A DNA stretch of 64,000 bases. It comes from an uncultured Collinsella sp. (GTDB lineage: Bacteria > Actinomycetota > Coriobacteriia > Coriobacteriales > Coriobacteriaceae). Below the pieces are notes generated by a model. The model searched no databases. It saw only the letters and a program-made list of their open reading frames with translations, and was not told the DNA's origin. Position 1 is the stretch's first letter. Every line of letters begins with the position of its first letter. Of this stretch, positions 7,204-14,220 are shown piece after piece. Position numbers and translations under genes: made by a program. The DNA is taken from the NCBI GenBank assembly GCA_902497025.1, contig CABVDJ010000001.1, positions 158,273 to 222,272 of the forward strand, read 5' to 3'.

Positions 7204-7916
7204 GCGAGCCTCCTGTCCGGGCCGTCGAACTCGACCACCCTTGCCCCGTGGCGCAGCCGCGACACGATGGCCTTGGCCGTGTCGGCGTCGCCCTGCTCGG
7301 CGAGCCTGCGCACGAGGTCGCTAGGCCTGTACTGCGTGGTGACCAGCGTGGGGCGCATCGCCGAGTAGCGCTGGTCGATGAGCTGGAACAGGCTGTCGAG
7401 CACGAAGCCCGTGGGCCTACGCTTGCCCAAGTCGTCGATGAGCAGGTAGCCCGCTTCGGCATAGCGCTTCAAGGGGTCACCGCCGTCGTGGAAGCTGCGC
7501 TGAATCTCGTCGAGCACGCGGTACATCGGCACCATGAGCGGCGACTTGCCCCGGTCGTGCAAGCGCATGGCCACGGCTGCGGCGCAGGTCGTCTTGCGGG
7601 TGCCGACGTCGCCCCACAGGTAGAGCCATTGGCCGCCCTCCATGGCAAGCGCAAGCTCGTCGGCCATGGGGTGGTCAAGCCCCAGGTAGCGCTCGGGCAC
7701 GCCGCAGCGCACAAGCGAGCGCCTGCGCTTCTCGGCGACGGCCTTCTCGGCCTCAGCCTGCTCTTGCGCCGCTATGGCAGCGCGCTCGGCGACGGCCCCT
7801 TCGCAGCCGCACGACTCGTAGCCGCAGAACAGGCGCTTGAGGCCCAGCTGGGCGTACCGCGCGTTGAGCACGGCCCCGCAATGCGGGCACTCAGTCGTAC
7901 TGGGAAAAGTCGTCAC
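7200..7916 (-). CDS. DnaC/IstB-like replicative helicase loader with altered Walker A
   Basis: 238 residues from a GTG start. An N-terminal zinc motif (CPHCG and C-x-C near residues 10-38), a charged linker, then an AAA+ domain: Walker A GDVGTRKT at residues 102-109, Walker B LLIDD at about 158-162, sensor-like VTTQY later. DnaC/IstB proteins load the DnaB-type helicase. The usual glycine before the Walker A lysine is arginine here (R107), checked on the nucleotide sequence. It directly follows the replisome organiser gene, as in many temperate phages. Confidence 0.75.
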   Translation of the reverse strand: MTTFPSTTECPHCGAVLNARYAQLGLKRLFCGYESCGCEGAVAERAAIAAQEQAEAEKAVAEKRRRSLVRCGVPERYLGLDHPMADELALAMEGGQWLYLWGDVGTRKTTCAAAVAMRLHDRGKSPLMVPMYRVLDEIQRSFHDGGDPLKRYAEAGYLLIDDLGKRRPTGFVLDSLFQLIDQRYSAMRPTLVTTQYRPSDLVRRLAEQGDADTAKAIVSRLRHGARVVEFDGPDRRLA

Positions 7917-8544
7917 CTTCGCTCACCTCCTGCTTCGTCTCGCGTATCGGCTTCGAGGTGCGCACCCAGTTGCGCACGGAGGCCTTCCAATCCTTCATTC
8001 GCGATTTGCCGACCATCCAGCCCTTCTGGGCGTAGAAGTCGACGAACCGCTCTGGGTCGAAGTCGGTCGAGGCGAGGTCGATGCCCTTGGACGCCGCATA
8101 GGCGGCTGCGTACTCGGCTACCTCTTCGGGAGAGGGGGCGCGGAAACGCGCCGCACTCGCTTTTCCCTCTTCCTTAATTCCTCTTCCTACTTCCTCTTCC
8201 TCTTCGCTTGGCCGTTTGCTTTCGGCTTTGCTTGCCAGCTCGCTTGACGTTTTGCTTCCGCTTTTGCTTTGCGGTTTGCTTCCCGTTTTGCTTGGCCGTT
8301 TGCTTTCGGCTTTGCTTGCGTCGTTGCTTGACGATTTGCCGCCGTTGCCTCCCGCCACGATGCGCGAGCGGGAGGTTTCCATGACGGGCCGTATGGCCGT
8401 TAGCACCGCTTCCTGGGTGTCGGTGCGCGGCTCGGGTTCCTCGCCCGTGCGCAGGTACCGGACGATCATGCCTATAAGCTCGTCGCCCTCCCTGCGGTTG
8501 CGAAGCCTAAGCGGCCCGTCGATGAGCGAGTCCAGGACTTGCAC
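7891..8544 (-). CDS. Phage replisome organiser (DUF6291-like N-terminus)
   Basis: 217 residues from a GTG 13 bases after the ssb stop. The N-terminal 65 residues (GEEPE, AIRPVMETSRSRI, GGNGGK) resemble the DUF6291-type start of phage replication proteins. A repetitive Ser-Lys linker follows (about residues 69-118), encoded by a 12-bp periodic DNA array. The C-terminus (FYAQKGWMVGKSRMKDWKASVRNW) matches the helix that ends many phage O/DnaD-like initiators. The following gene is its likely partner loader. Origin binding within its own gene, as in lambda O, is inference. Confidence 0.65.
   Translation of the reverse strand: MQVLDSLIDGPLRLRNRREGDELIGMIVRYLRTGEEPEPRTDTQEAVLTAIRPVMETSRSRIVAGGNGGKSSSNDASKAESKRPSKTGSKPQSKSGSKTSSELASKAESKRPSEEEEEVGRGIKEEGKASAARFRAPSPEEVAEYAAAYAASKGIDLASTDFDPERFVDFYAQKGWMVGKSRMKDWKASVRNWVRTSKPIRETKQEVSEGDDFSQYD
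8203..8341. repeat. Twelve-copy 12-bp iteron-like array inside the replisome organiser gene
   Basis: TTTGCTT or a close variant recurs at exactly 12-base intervals, starting at 8203, 8215, 8227 and so on to 8335 (weaker copies at 8203, 8239, 8323 and 8335). It encodes the Ser-Lys repeat linker, but the strict DNA periodicity and location suggest a replication origin with iterons. Confidence 0.6.
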
Positions 8545-8557
8545 GCCGCCGTCACCC

Positions 8558-9193
8558 CTAAAAGGGAATGTCGTCGTCGTACACGTCCATCGACTGCTGC
8601 ACGGGCTGCTGGGGCGCTTGCTGCGGGGCCTGCGGTGTCTGCTGGGGCGCGTACTGCGGCACGGGTGCTGGTGCTTGCTGGCGCGGCTGCGGGGCGGCAG
8701 GCGGGTTCTGGTAGGCCTGCTGAGCGTTCCGCTGGGGTGCCTGCTGCTGCGGCGCTTGCTGCGGCTGGTACGCCTGCTGCGGTGCCTGCTGGGGCGCGTA
8801 GGCCTGCGGTTGGTAGCCCTGCGGCGCGTACTGCTGCGGCTGGCCCTGCTTGGCGTTGGGGTTCTGGCTCAGAAGCTCCACCTCGTCGGGGATGACTTCG
8901 AGCTTCGAGCGCCTGCCGCCGCCGTTCTTGTCCTCCCACGAGCTGTAGCGCAGCTTGCCCTCGATGGCCACCTTCATGCCCTTGCGCAGGATGCGGCTCA
9001 GGGCCTCGGCGCGGTTGCCGAACATCGTGCAGTCGACGAAGTTCGGGTAATCCTCCCACTGGCCCGTCTGCTGGTTCTTTCGGCGGTCGTTGACCGCAAC
9101 GCCGAAACCGAGAACCGCCATGCCGCCCGCCGTGCTGCGAAGCTCGGGGTCTCGCGTCAGGTTGCCCGTAATGTTCACTCGGTTGATGCTCAC
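8558..9193 (-). CDS. ssb: Single-stranded DNA-binding protein
   Basis: 211 residues. The start is GTG 9193, with GGAG five bases upstream and overlap with the previous stop; the longer frame is not supported. The OB fold covers residues 1 to about 110 (NRVNITGNLTRDPEL start, W-x-DYPNFVDC core). A long Gln/Pro/Ala-rich linker follows, then the acidic tip DDDIPF that binds partner proteins in SSB. It lies between recombination and replication genes of the phage. Confidence 0.9.
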   Translation of the reverse strand: MSINRVNITGNLTRDPELRSTAGGMAVLGFGVAVNDRRKNQQTGQWEDYPNFVDCTMFGNRAEALSRILRKGMKVAIEGKLRYSSWEDKNGGGRRSKLEVIPDEVELLSQNPNAKQGQPQQYAPQGYQPQAYAPQQAPQQAYQPQQAPQQQAPQRNAQQAYQNPPAAPQPRQQAPAPVPQYAPQQTPQAPQQAPQQPVQQSMDVYDDDIPF

Positions 9194-9543
9194 AAAAAGC
9201 TCCCTTCTCCGGTGCCGCCGCTTGTCCACGTCCTCTGGATGTCGGCGTCAACGGTCTTGATCCTCAACTTGATTGCCATGATTGCCTCGCTCGAGGCCTT
9301 GTAGAGCGCTTCGGCGCAGTCGCGCAGCTGCTTCTTCTCGGCTATGTCGGGGCGTCCCCGGCACAGGTCGCTTATCACGGTGACCGGCGTGCCCTTGGAA
9401 CGCTCCTCCAAGATGGCTATGCGCAGCGCCTTGCGGTACTCGGCCTCGTTCTCGGCGTACTGCTGGCCAGTCCTGCGCAGGGCCTCAAGCTCCTGCATGA
9501 GCTGGTCGAAAAGCTGCTCGCGCTCTCCGTACAGGTCTTGCAT
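9190..9543 (-). CDS. Helical hypothetical phage protein between ERF and SSB
   Basis: 117 residues, mostly charged helix (REQLFDQLMQELEALRRTGQ). It ends on a GTGA overlap with ssb and starts shortly after the erf stop. Placement suggests a recombination accessory role; no family recognised. Confidence 0.6.
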   Translation of the reverse strand: MQDLYGEREQLFDQLMQELEALRRTGQQYAENEAEYRKALRIAILEERSKGTPVTVISDLCRGRPDIAEKKQLRDCAEALYKASSEAIMAIKLRIKTVDADIQRTWTSGGTGEGSFL

Positions 9544-9546
9544 GGC

Positions 9547-10113
9547 CTACAAGACCGTCCACGTCGGGGTCGCGCAGCAACCGGGGTTCTGGATGAACTG
9601 CTCGTACTGCTCACGGCTGTTGAAGCGGTAGGCGGTGCCGCAGGCCTTGCACTTGGCGTCGAACGGCCCCTGCACGGGCGGCTCCTTCTCGGGCTTTTCC
9701 ACGCCGTTCAGGGAGTCCGGGTCGCTCGTGCCGTCGATGTCGAACATGCCGCAGAGCGCGTACTTGCGCGCGTAGCTCGACGCCGAGCCGGTGATCTGCG
9801 TCTCGCTCATGCCCTTCTGGGCGAGCGGCTCGCGGGCGTAGGCGCAAATGACGATCTCGCCGGGCGTGCCGTCCTCGAACTTCACGAGGCAGGTGGCCTT
9901 CACGTAGAAGCGGTCGCCCACCTGCTCGATGGAGTCGTTGAGGGTGAAGAACACGCCCGCGTCACGGCAAGGCTCCTTGAGCGCGGCAACGATGTCCTCC
10001 ATCGAGCGGTAGTAGTAGTTGCCGTGCGCGTTGTACCGCGCCTTCGGCACGACCACGGAGCGCTGAACCTGCGCCACCGCCTGGTCGATTGTCATGTGCT
10101 TGTCGTCTGCCAT
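9547..10113 (-). CDS. ERF-family single-strand annealing protein
   Basis: 188 residues. The N-terminal domain (YNAHGNYYYRSMEDIVAAL, then TLNDS, SASSYARKYALCGMF) is the ERF pattern; ERF proteins are RecT-like annealases used in phage recombination and circularisation. The C-terminal 50 residues contain C-x2-C...C-C, a likely zinc-binding extension. RBS AGGAG precedes ATG 10113. Neighbours DUF1351, RusA and SSB form the usual recombination set. Confidence 0.8.
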   Translation of the reverse strand: MADDKHMTIDQAVAQVQRSVVVPKARYNAHGNYYYRSMEDIVAALKEPCRDAGVFFTLNDSIEQVGDRFYVKATCLVKFEDGTPGEIVICAYAREPLAQKGMSETQITGSASSYARKYALCGMFDIDGTSDPDSLNGVEKPEKEPPVQGPFDAKCKACGTAYRFNSREQYEQFIQNPGCCATPTWTVL

Positions 10114-10122
10114 TCGATGCTC

Positions 10123-11130
10123 CTAACGGATCGTGCGCTCGTAAACCTGCTGCAAGGTGCCGCGCTTGAACACGCCGCTCACGCCGATGCTCCCGCAGAA
10201 GCGCCCGATGGCCTGCATCTGGTCGGTCGTGGCGGAGTCGATGAGCATCACGCAGGGGGTTGCGGGGCCACTCGACACGGGCGCCGGCGAGGCAACTGGT
10301 GCGGGCGCGGGCGCCGGTGCGGCAATGGGCGCGGGGCCGATAGGCTCGTCGCCGATCTCCTGCATGGGGCTTCCGCCCGGATACCAGTTGCCGGCGGGTT
10401 CGGGCGCGGCCTCCGGCTCTGGTTCAGGTTCCATGGCGGCTTTCAGCTCGGCAATGCGCGCGGCCTCTTCTGCCGCCTTGCGGGCCGCTGTGAGCGCTGC
10501 GCCCAGGTCGAGGGTCGCGAACAGCTCGCGCTCGGCCTCGGCATAGAAAGGCTCGCCCTCGAACTGTGACTTGAGCGTTTCCCAGTCGCCCGCCAGCTTG
10601 GAGACCTTCGCCTCAAGCGCCTCGCAAGCCTTGATCTCGCCGAAGGTCTTGTTGAGCCACTGCGGCTCGTGGAAGCGCTCATAGGGCACGACGGGGGCCA
10701 GAAGCCCGGCGAATTCCTCGTAGTGCTCCTGCAGCTTGGCGTAGGCGCGGGCCTTGCGCTCTTCCTCGGCCTGGTCGAGCTGCGCCTTGATGTTGTCGGC
10801 GGCTTCGTCGATGATGGCCGTGATCTGCTTGCAGCGCTTCTCGAAGGCGTCGAGCGGCTTGCTGTACTCGCGCTTCACGGCCTTGCGGCGCTCGTCGATC
10901 TCCTTCTTGAGGCCGTTGAGGTAGCTGCGGTCGTGCTTGGCATCTGCGATGTTCTCCTTCTTGGTGAGGTCGTAGGTCGCACCGTCGTAGGCCTCGACGG
11001 TCTTGCGCACGTGGGCTTCGAGCGCGTCGAAGTTCGCCTCGATGACGGACGGCTTGTAGGCCACGGTCAGGCTCGATGCGTCCTGCTCCTCGATGACCTC
11101 GGCCACAACGTTCTCGGCTTCGTTACTCAT
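10123..11130 (-). CDS. DUF1351 domain phage protein
   Basis: 335 residues. Residues about 20-235 are a long charged helical domain (LKKEIDERRKAVKREYSKPL, then CEALEAKV) typical of DUF1351, which often sits next to ERF/RecT genes. An Ala/Pro/Glu-rich linker follows (about 236-285), then a small C-terminal helical domain (TTDQMQAIGRFCGSIG) that could bind DNA or protein. GGGGAGG precedes the ATG, which overlaps the upstream stop. Confidence 0.75.
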   Translation of the reverse strand: MSNEAENVVAEVIEEQDASSLTVAYKPSVIEANFDALEAHVRKTVEAYDGATYDLTKKENIADAKHDRSYLNGLKKEIDERRKAVKREYSKPLDAFEKRCKQITAIIDEAADNIKAQLDQAEEERKARAYAKLQEHYEEFAGLLAPVVPYERFHEPQWLNKTFGEIKACEALEAKVSKLAGDWETLKSQFEGEPFYAEAERELFATLDLGAALTAARKAAEEAARIAELKAAMEPEPEPEAAPEPAGNWYPGGSPMQEIGDEPIGPAPIAAPAPAPAPVASPAPVSSGPATPCVMLIDSATTDQMQAIGRFCGSIGVSGVFKRGTLQQVYERTIR

Positions 11131-11341
11131 CCCAGACCTCCCCGGTCTCGTCGTCGAACTCGATGGTCTTCTGCTCGCTCTCCACGGTCAGGATCACGTA
11201 GCCGCCCGTCTTCTTCATCAGGGGAAAGGCGTTCTCGCTGTCCATTCGGACGGTGAACTGCAAGACCGCCTCGTCGCCCTTGATGGTCGATTGCTTGAAC
11301 AGGGCGCGTGCGCTTACCGGTTGCGTCGTGATCAGCGCCAC
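11123..11341 (-). CDS. Small hypothetical phage protein (72 aa)
   Basis: 72 residues from GTG 11341, with a perfect AGGAGG upstream. Beta-rich, ending in an acidic tail (DDETGEVWDE). An 11-codon ORF (11379 to 11344) ends just before its start and carries its ribosome site, perhaps a coupling leader. Family unknown. Confidence 0.55.
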   Translation of the reverse strand: MALITTQPVSARALFKQSTIKGDEAVLQFTVRMDSENAFPLMKKTGGYVILTVESEQKTIEFDDETGEVWDE

Positions 11342-11394
11342 GGCTAGTCCTCCTTCTTCACGCCGAAGATGATTCTCATGACGTGCTTGGCGGC

Positions 11395-11679
11395 CTACTC
11401 GGCCTCTTTGCGGCGCGCCTGCTCCACAAGCTCCCGGTTGGTGTTCTCGTTGACGACCTGGTAGCCCTTGGCGCGCACGTCCTCGGGGTAGCTTTCAAGC
11501 GCGGCCTCGGCCAGGGCGATCATGGCCCACCAAGCGCCCGCGTCCTTCTCGTCAGCCTCGGCCTTGCCGCCCGCCACCATGAGGGCGTTCACGGCGATGC
11601 AGCTGGTGAGGTCGATAAGCGTCTCGATGCTGTCGGTGCGGCTCATGCCGTCGTTCACGTTGTTCTCGAAGTGCTTCAT
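11395..11679 (-). CDS. Small helical hypothetical phage protein (94 aa)
   Basis: 94 residues, helical and acidic. The ATG overlaps the end of the RusA-like gene and uses the AAGGAG inside it. It ends in EQARRKEAE. Family unknown. Confidence 0.55.
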   Translation of the reverse strand: MKHFENNVNDGMSRTDSIETLIDLTSCIAVNALMVAGGKAEADEKDAGAWWAMIALAEAALESYPEDVRAKGYQVVNENTNRELVEQARRKEAE

Positions 11680-12137
11680 TTCTTCTCCTTCACGTACTCC
11701 TCGACGAAGTACTCGATGTAGATGCTGATAAACGGTTGCGTCCCGTGGCAGGGCCTCGGGCGCTTGTCCACGGTGCAGGTGATCACCTGCTGGTCGTCCT
11801 TGAATGCGAGGCCGTTGAGCGAGTCGCAGACGAGCTTGCCCACGTTGTCCCAGTCGGGCTTTCCCATGTCAGCGCGCCCTTCCCAATACTTGGGGTTGCT
11901 CTTAGCGAGCGGTCGGTAGGTGGATATGCGCATCCTCACGGGGCCGTCGTGCCCGGCGAAGGTCTCGCCGTATTCGGCCCGCCACGCGTCGCGCACCTCC
12001 TTCTCGGCCTTCAAGGTCTTGGTGGGGGTGTAGGTGCGGCGGTTGCGGTAATCGGTGCGGGGGCGCTGCTTGCCCACGACCTCGCGAACCGGAACCACGA
12101 CCCGCGCCGTCGCTGCCAGCGTTTGAACCCAGCTCAT
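11676..12137 (-). CDS. RusA-family Holliday junction resolvase
   Basis: 153 residues from ATG 12137, which overlaps the upstream stop (ATGA). The signature DWDNVGKLVCDSLNGLAFKD, followed by DQQV, carries the conserved aspartates that bind metal in RusA. RusA dimers cut Holliday junctions; phage copies resolve recombination or replication intermediates. It fits with ERF, SSB and the loader downstream. Length is normal for the family. Confidence 0.88.
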   Translation of the reverse strand: MSWVQTLAATARVVVPVREVVGKQRPRTDYRNRRTYTPTKTLKAEKEVRDAWRAEYGETFAGHDGPVRMRISTYRPLAKSNPKYWEGRADMGKPDWDNVGKLVCDSLNGLAFKDDQQVITCTVDKRPRPCHGTQPFISIYIEYFVEEYVKEKK

Positions 12138-12469
12138 TCGCTGAAACCGTCCGACTGGCTGCGGTGCTTGTTGAAAGCGCCCTTCAGCTGCGGGTAGCGG
12201 GCCTCCATGATGCGGGCCAGGCTCGGGGCGATGCCGTTCTTGCAGGCCACGTGCAGCTCGTTGCGCACCATGTTCACCAGGTAGTTGACCGACACGTAGC
12301 CCTTGCGGTTGAGCCTCACGGCGTTCTCGACCATGAAGTTCCAGGCGCCGGGGTTGTTCTCGATCCACTTGCGGGCCTCTTGGAAGTCCTGCTCGCCTGC
12401 GAAGCCGAGGCCGAATATCTCAAGCTGGTTGCTCTGCGGCTTGGGGCTGTAGCGCTCGTCGTTACGCAT
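12134..12469 (-). CDS. Conserved phage hypothetical protein upstream of RusA
   Basis: 111 residues from ATG 12469 (a GTG at 12478 is an alternative). It has WIENNPGAWNFMVENAVRLN and YLVNMVRNELHVACKNG, a pattern I recall from actinobacterial and Firmicutes phages next to RusA genes. Function unknown; the N-terminus is disordered. Confidence 0.6.
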   Translation of the reverse strand: MRNDERYSPKPQSNQLEIFGLGFAGEQDFQEARKWIENNPGAWNFMVENAVRLNRKGYVSVNYLVNMVRNELHVACKNGIAPSLARIMEARYPQLKGAFNKHRSQSDGFSE

Positions 12470-12752
12470 GGACGACACCCGCCGTGGTCTCGTAGGCCTG
12501 CTGGGCGGTTGCCACCGCGCCGTCCATCGTGGGGATGATCCACGCCCACAGGACGATGAGGAAGATGAGCGTGGCGGCTAGGAAGCCGACCAAAACGCCA
12601 GCCTTGAACTGGGAGGCGTCCTGCATCTCCTTCGCGGTGGGGCGCTGCTTGCGTTCGAATGGTATGATGGTCGAAGCATCGTTCTCGATGCGGTTCATGC
12701 GGGCGCTCGGAGTGTGGTAGCTGGGGGCGCTCGCTTTCTTTTTGCTTTGCAT
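12462..12752 (-). CDS. Single-pass membrane phage protein
   Basis: 96 residues from ATG 12752, which follows AGGAG. A basic soluble N-terminal half is followed by one strong membrane segment (VLVGFLAATLIFLIVLWAWI, about residues 54-73) and a short outer tail. Function unknown. Confidence 0.6.
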   Translation of the reverse strand: MQSKKKASAPSYHTPSARMNRIENDASTIIPFERKQRPTAKEMQDASQFKAGVLVGFLAATLIFLIVLWAWIIPTMDGAVATAQQAYETTAGVVHA

Positions 12753-12808
12753 TTCGTGCTCCTTTCTGATGTTTCCGCTGGTCATAGCACGTGTGGCTTT
12801 TGGTGTGC

Positions 12809-13162
12809 CTATTTCTGCTTTTTCTTGGCGCGGCTCTTTGCGCTGTAGTAGCGCTGTCGCTCCTGGTTGTTCCTCTTCTCCCTGATCGCCTCCTCTCGCA
12901 TGGCGTTGGCCTGCTCGGCTAGGTCGGACATGTGAAGTTCCTTCGTGCACTCGATGCACCAGCCGTTGATTCGGTTCAGGGGGCGGAACGTCCATCTGCC
13001 GCAGTTGGGGCACTGGCTGCGCTTGCGGAGCGAGAGTCCGCAGCGTTGCGCTTGCCACTTAACCGAGTCTTCCGAACGTCCCAGCGCCTTGGCTATCGCT
13101 TTAGCGCCTTCGCCCGCGTGCTCTTCGAGGTACATGAGTTCATGTGTCGACCACTGCCTCAT
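12809..13162 (-). CDS. HTH and zinc-finger phage protein
   Basis: 117 residues from ATG 13162, which overlaps the upstream stop (TAATG). The N-terminal half (STHELMYLEEHAGEGAKAIA, then LGRSEDSVKWQAQRCGLSLR) is a Myb/SANT-like or sigma-like helix-turn-helix. CPNCGRW...WCIEC is a zinc ribbon. The C-terminus is very basic (SRAKKKQK). Likely a DNA-binding regulator; target unknown. Confidence 0.6.
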   Translation of the reverse strand: MRQWSTHELMYLEEHAGEGAKAIAKALGRSEDSVKWQAQRCGLSLRKRSQCPNCGRWTFRPLNRINGWCIECTKELHMSDLAEQANAMREEAIREKRNNQERQRYYSAKSRAKKKQK

Positions 13163-13302
13163 TACGCCTGCTTCTCGCCTTTCTGCTCGCGCTCCCAATC
13201 TCTGTAGGCCTTGGTGAGCGTCGTTACCATTTGATCCAACCTGGTTTCGCGAAGCGTTTCGCGCTTTGCTTCGGCGCTAGGGCGCGAGTCGGCAGACTTC
13301 AT
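13162..13302 (-). CDS. Small basic hypothetical protein (46 aa)
   Basis: A 46-residue ORF starting at ATG 13302 with GAGGTGA in front, overlapping the end of the Cro-like gene and the start of the next gene. Helical and charged. Tight packing supports it. Confidence 0.5.
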   Translation of the reverse strand: MKSADSRPSAEAKRETLRETRLDQMVTTLTKAYRDWEREQKGEKQA

Positions 13303-13480
13303 CGCTCGTCACCTCGATTGCATTCGCGAGCTTTCGTGCTTCCGTAATCGTCATGTCGCTCTCGCCGTTAACCTTCTTGTTGAAGGTCACGAGGGAACAA
13401 CCGATTGCGTCGGCTACGCTCTGCTTCGTGATGTGCAGCTCGGCAATGCGAGCAGCAACGAGACCTTGCAGGCTGTTCAT
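13277..13480 (-). CDS. Cro-like HTH regulator, first gene of the leftward operon
   Basis: 67 residues from ATG 13480, preceded by GGGAGGATCA. The HTH covers residues 10-45 (ITKQSVADAIGCSLVTFNKK, then TITEARKLANAI). It faces a repressor gene across a shared operator region, so it is probably the Cro/early-switch protein. The longer frame through the operator is not real. Confidence 0.7.
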   Translation of the reverse strand: MNSLQGLVAARIAELHITKQSVADAIGCSLVTFNKKVNGESDMTITEARKLANAIEVTSDEVCRLAP

Positions 13481-13495
13481 TGATCCTCCCTTCTT

Positions 13496-13583
13496 CCTAA
13501 TGCCCATTAGGTACGAGCAAAACAATATCCTAATGGGCATTAGGAATCAATAGCATATTGAGTTTTTCCTAATTTCTGTTAGG
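13496..13583. promoter_or_regulatory. Lysogeny switch: three operators and divergent promoters
   Basis: Three 16-bp dyads: CCTAATGCCCATTAGG (13496-13511), CCTAATGGGCATTAGG (13529-13544) and the weaker CCTAATTTCTGTTAGG (13568-13583). Their centres are 33 and 39 bp apart. A leftward promoter TTGATT (13550-13545), 17 bp, TATTGT (13527-13522) has operator 2 in its spacer. A possible rightward promoter TTGAGT (13558-13563) and TAGGAT (13580-13585) overlaps operator 3. Confidence 0.75.
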
Positions 13584-13621
13584 ATTTACTCGAATAGTCT
13601 TTAGGTGAGAGGGGGCTAAAG

Positions 13622-13846
13622 ATGCAGCTATCACGCGCATTGAACGACTACCTCGACGAGCTTGGCATGAAGCAAGCGGATGTGTGCAGGGCGTCCGGTA
13701 TGTCAGACGCTCACGTGTCGCAGATTTTCAGTGGCAAGATCAAAGACCCAAAAGCGAGCATCGTATACAAAATTGCACACGCTATGGGCATATCGGTTGA
13801 CGCTCTGCTCGATAGGGCGGAGTCGTACGAGGATGAAAGGGAGTAG
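13622..13846 (+). CDS. XRE-family repressor
   Basis: 74 residues; an XRE helix-turn-helix fills residues 5-65 (MKQADVCRASGMSDAHVSQI, then KASIVYKIAHAMGISVDAL). No peptidase or oligomerisation domain is present, so it is a short repressor rather than a full CI. It is the first rightward gene past the three operators and is followed, four bases on, by a 93-residue gene. Confidence 0.75.
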   Translation: MQLSRALNDYLDELGMKQADVCRASGMSDAHVSQIFSGKIKDPKASIVYKIAHAMGISVDALLDRAESYEDERE

Positions 13847-13849
13847 TGC

Positions 13850-14131
13850 ATGGGAATGTTCAACAAAAGCGCCGCTAAGAAGATGGCTAGCGATGCTGAC
13901 GAGTTCATCGTGAGCGACGGGAAGGTTCACGCCCTCGTGTTCCAGGTCGCGGGCAAGGCCATGTATTCGACCGCCACGCAGCTTGAGGACAAGGTTACCG
14001 AGCGCATCGACGGAACGTTGTCGCGCATCCAGGACAAAGGTTGTCAGGTCGTCGATGTCAAGATGGCCGTCAGCGCCAACACGCGCGACAGCGACATGAT
14101 GCTGTACTCGTTTACCGTCTTATATAGGTAA
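13850..14131 (+). CDS. Hypothetical protein downstream of the repressor
   Basis: 93 residues. It starts four bases after the repressor stop. An N-terminal KSAAKKMASDADE stretch precedes a beta-rich body. No family recognised; co-expression with the repressor suggests a lysogeny-related role, which is inference. Confidence 0.5.
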   Translation: MGMFNKSAAKKMASDADEFIVSDGKVHALVFQVAGKAMYSTATQLEDKVTERIDGTLSRIQDKGCQVVDVKMAVSANTRDSDMMLYSFTVLYR

Positions 14132-14132
14132 A

Positions 14133-14186
14133 GAAAAAAAGAAGCCCAACGGGGTCACAGCGTTGCAGCGCTACCCGTGGGGCTTT
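14133..14186 (-). terminator. Strong hairpin terminator facing left
   Basis: On the minus strand a long imperfect stem (AAGCCCCACGGG pairing with CCGTTGGGCTT, arms about 14143-14184) is followed by CTTTTTTTCTTT. The T-run is on the left side, so it would stop leftward transcription, such as read-through antisense to the recombinase gene from tRNA-Glu. On the plus strand only CTTT follows. Confidence 0.6.
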
Positions 14187-14220
14187 CCACAGAACCTCTG
14201 AAAGGAGGCCGTTTCATATT

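Noticed and set aside
11344..11379. An 11-codon leftward ORF before the 72-residue gene.
   Set aside because: It is too short to separate from chance, although it could be a translational-coupling leader; mentioned only in the neighbouring entry.
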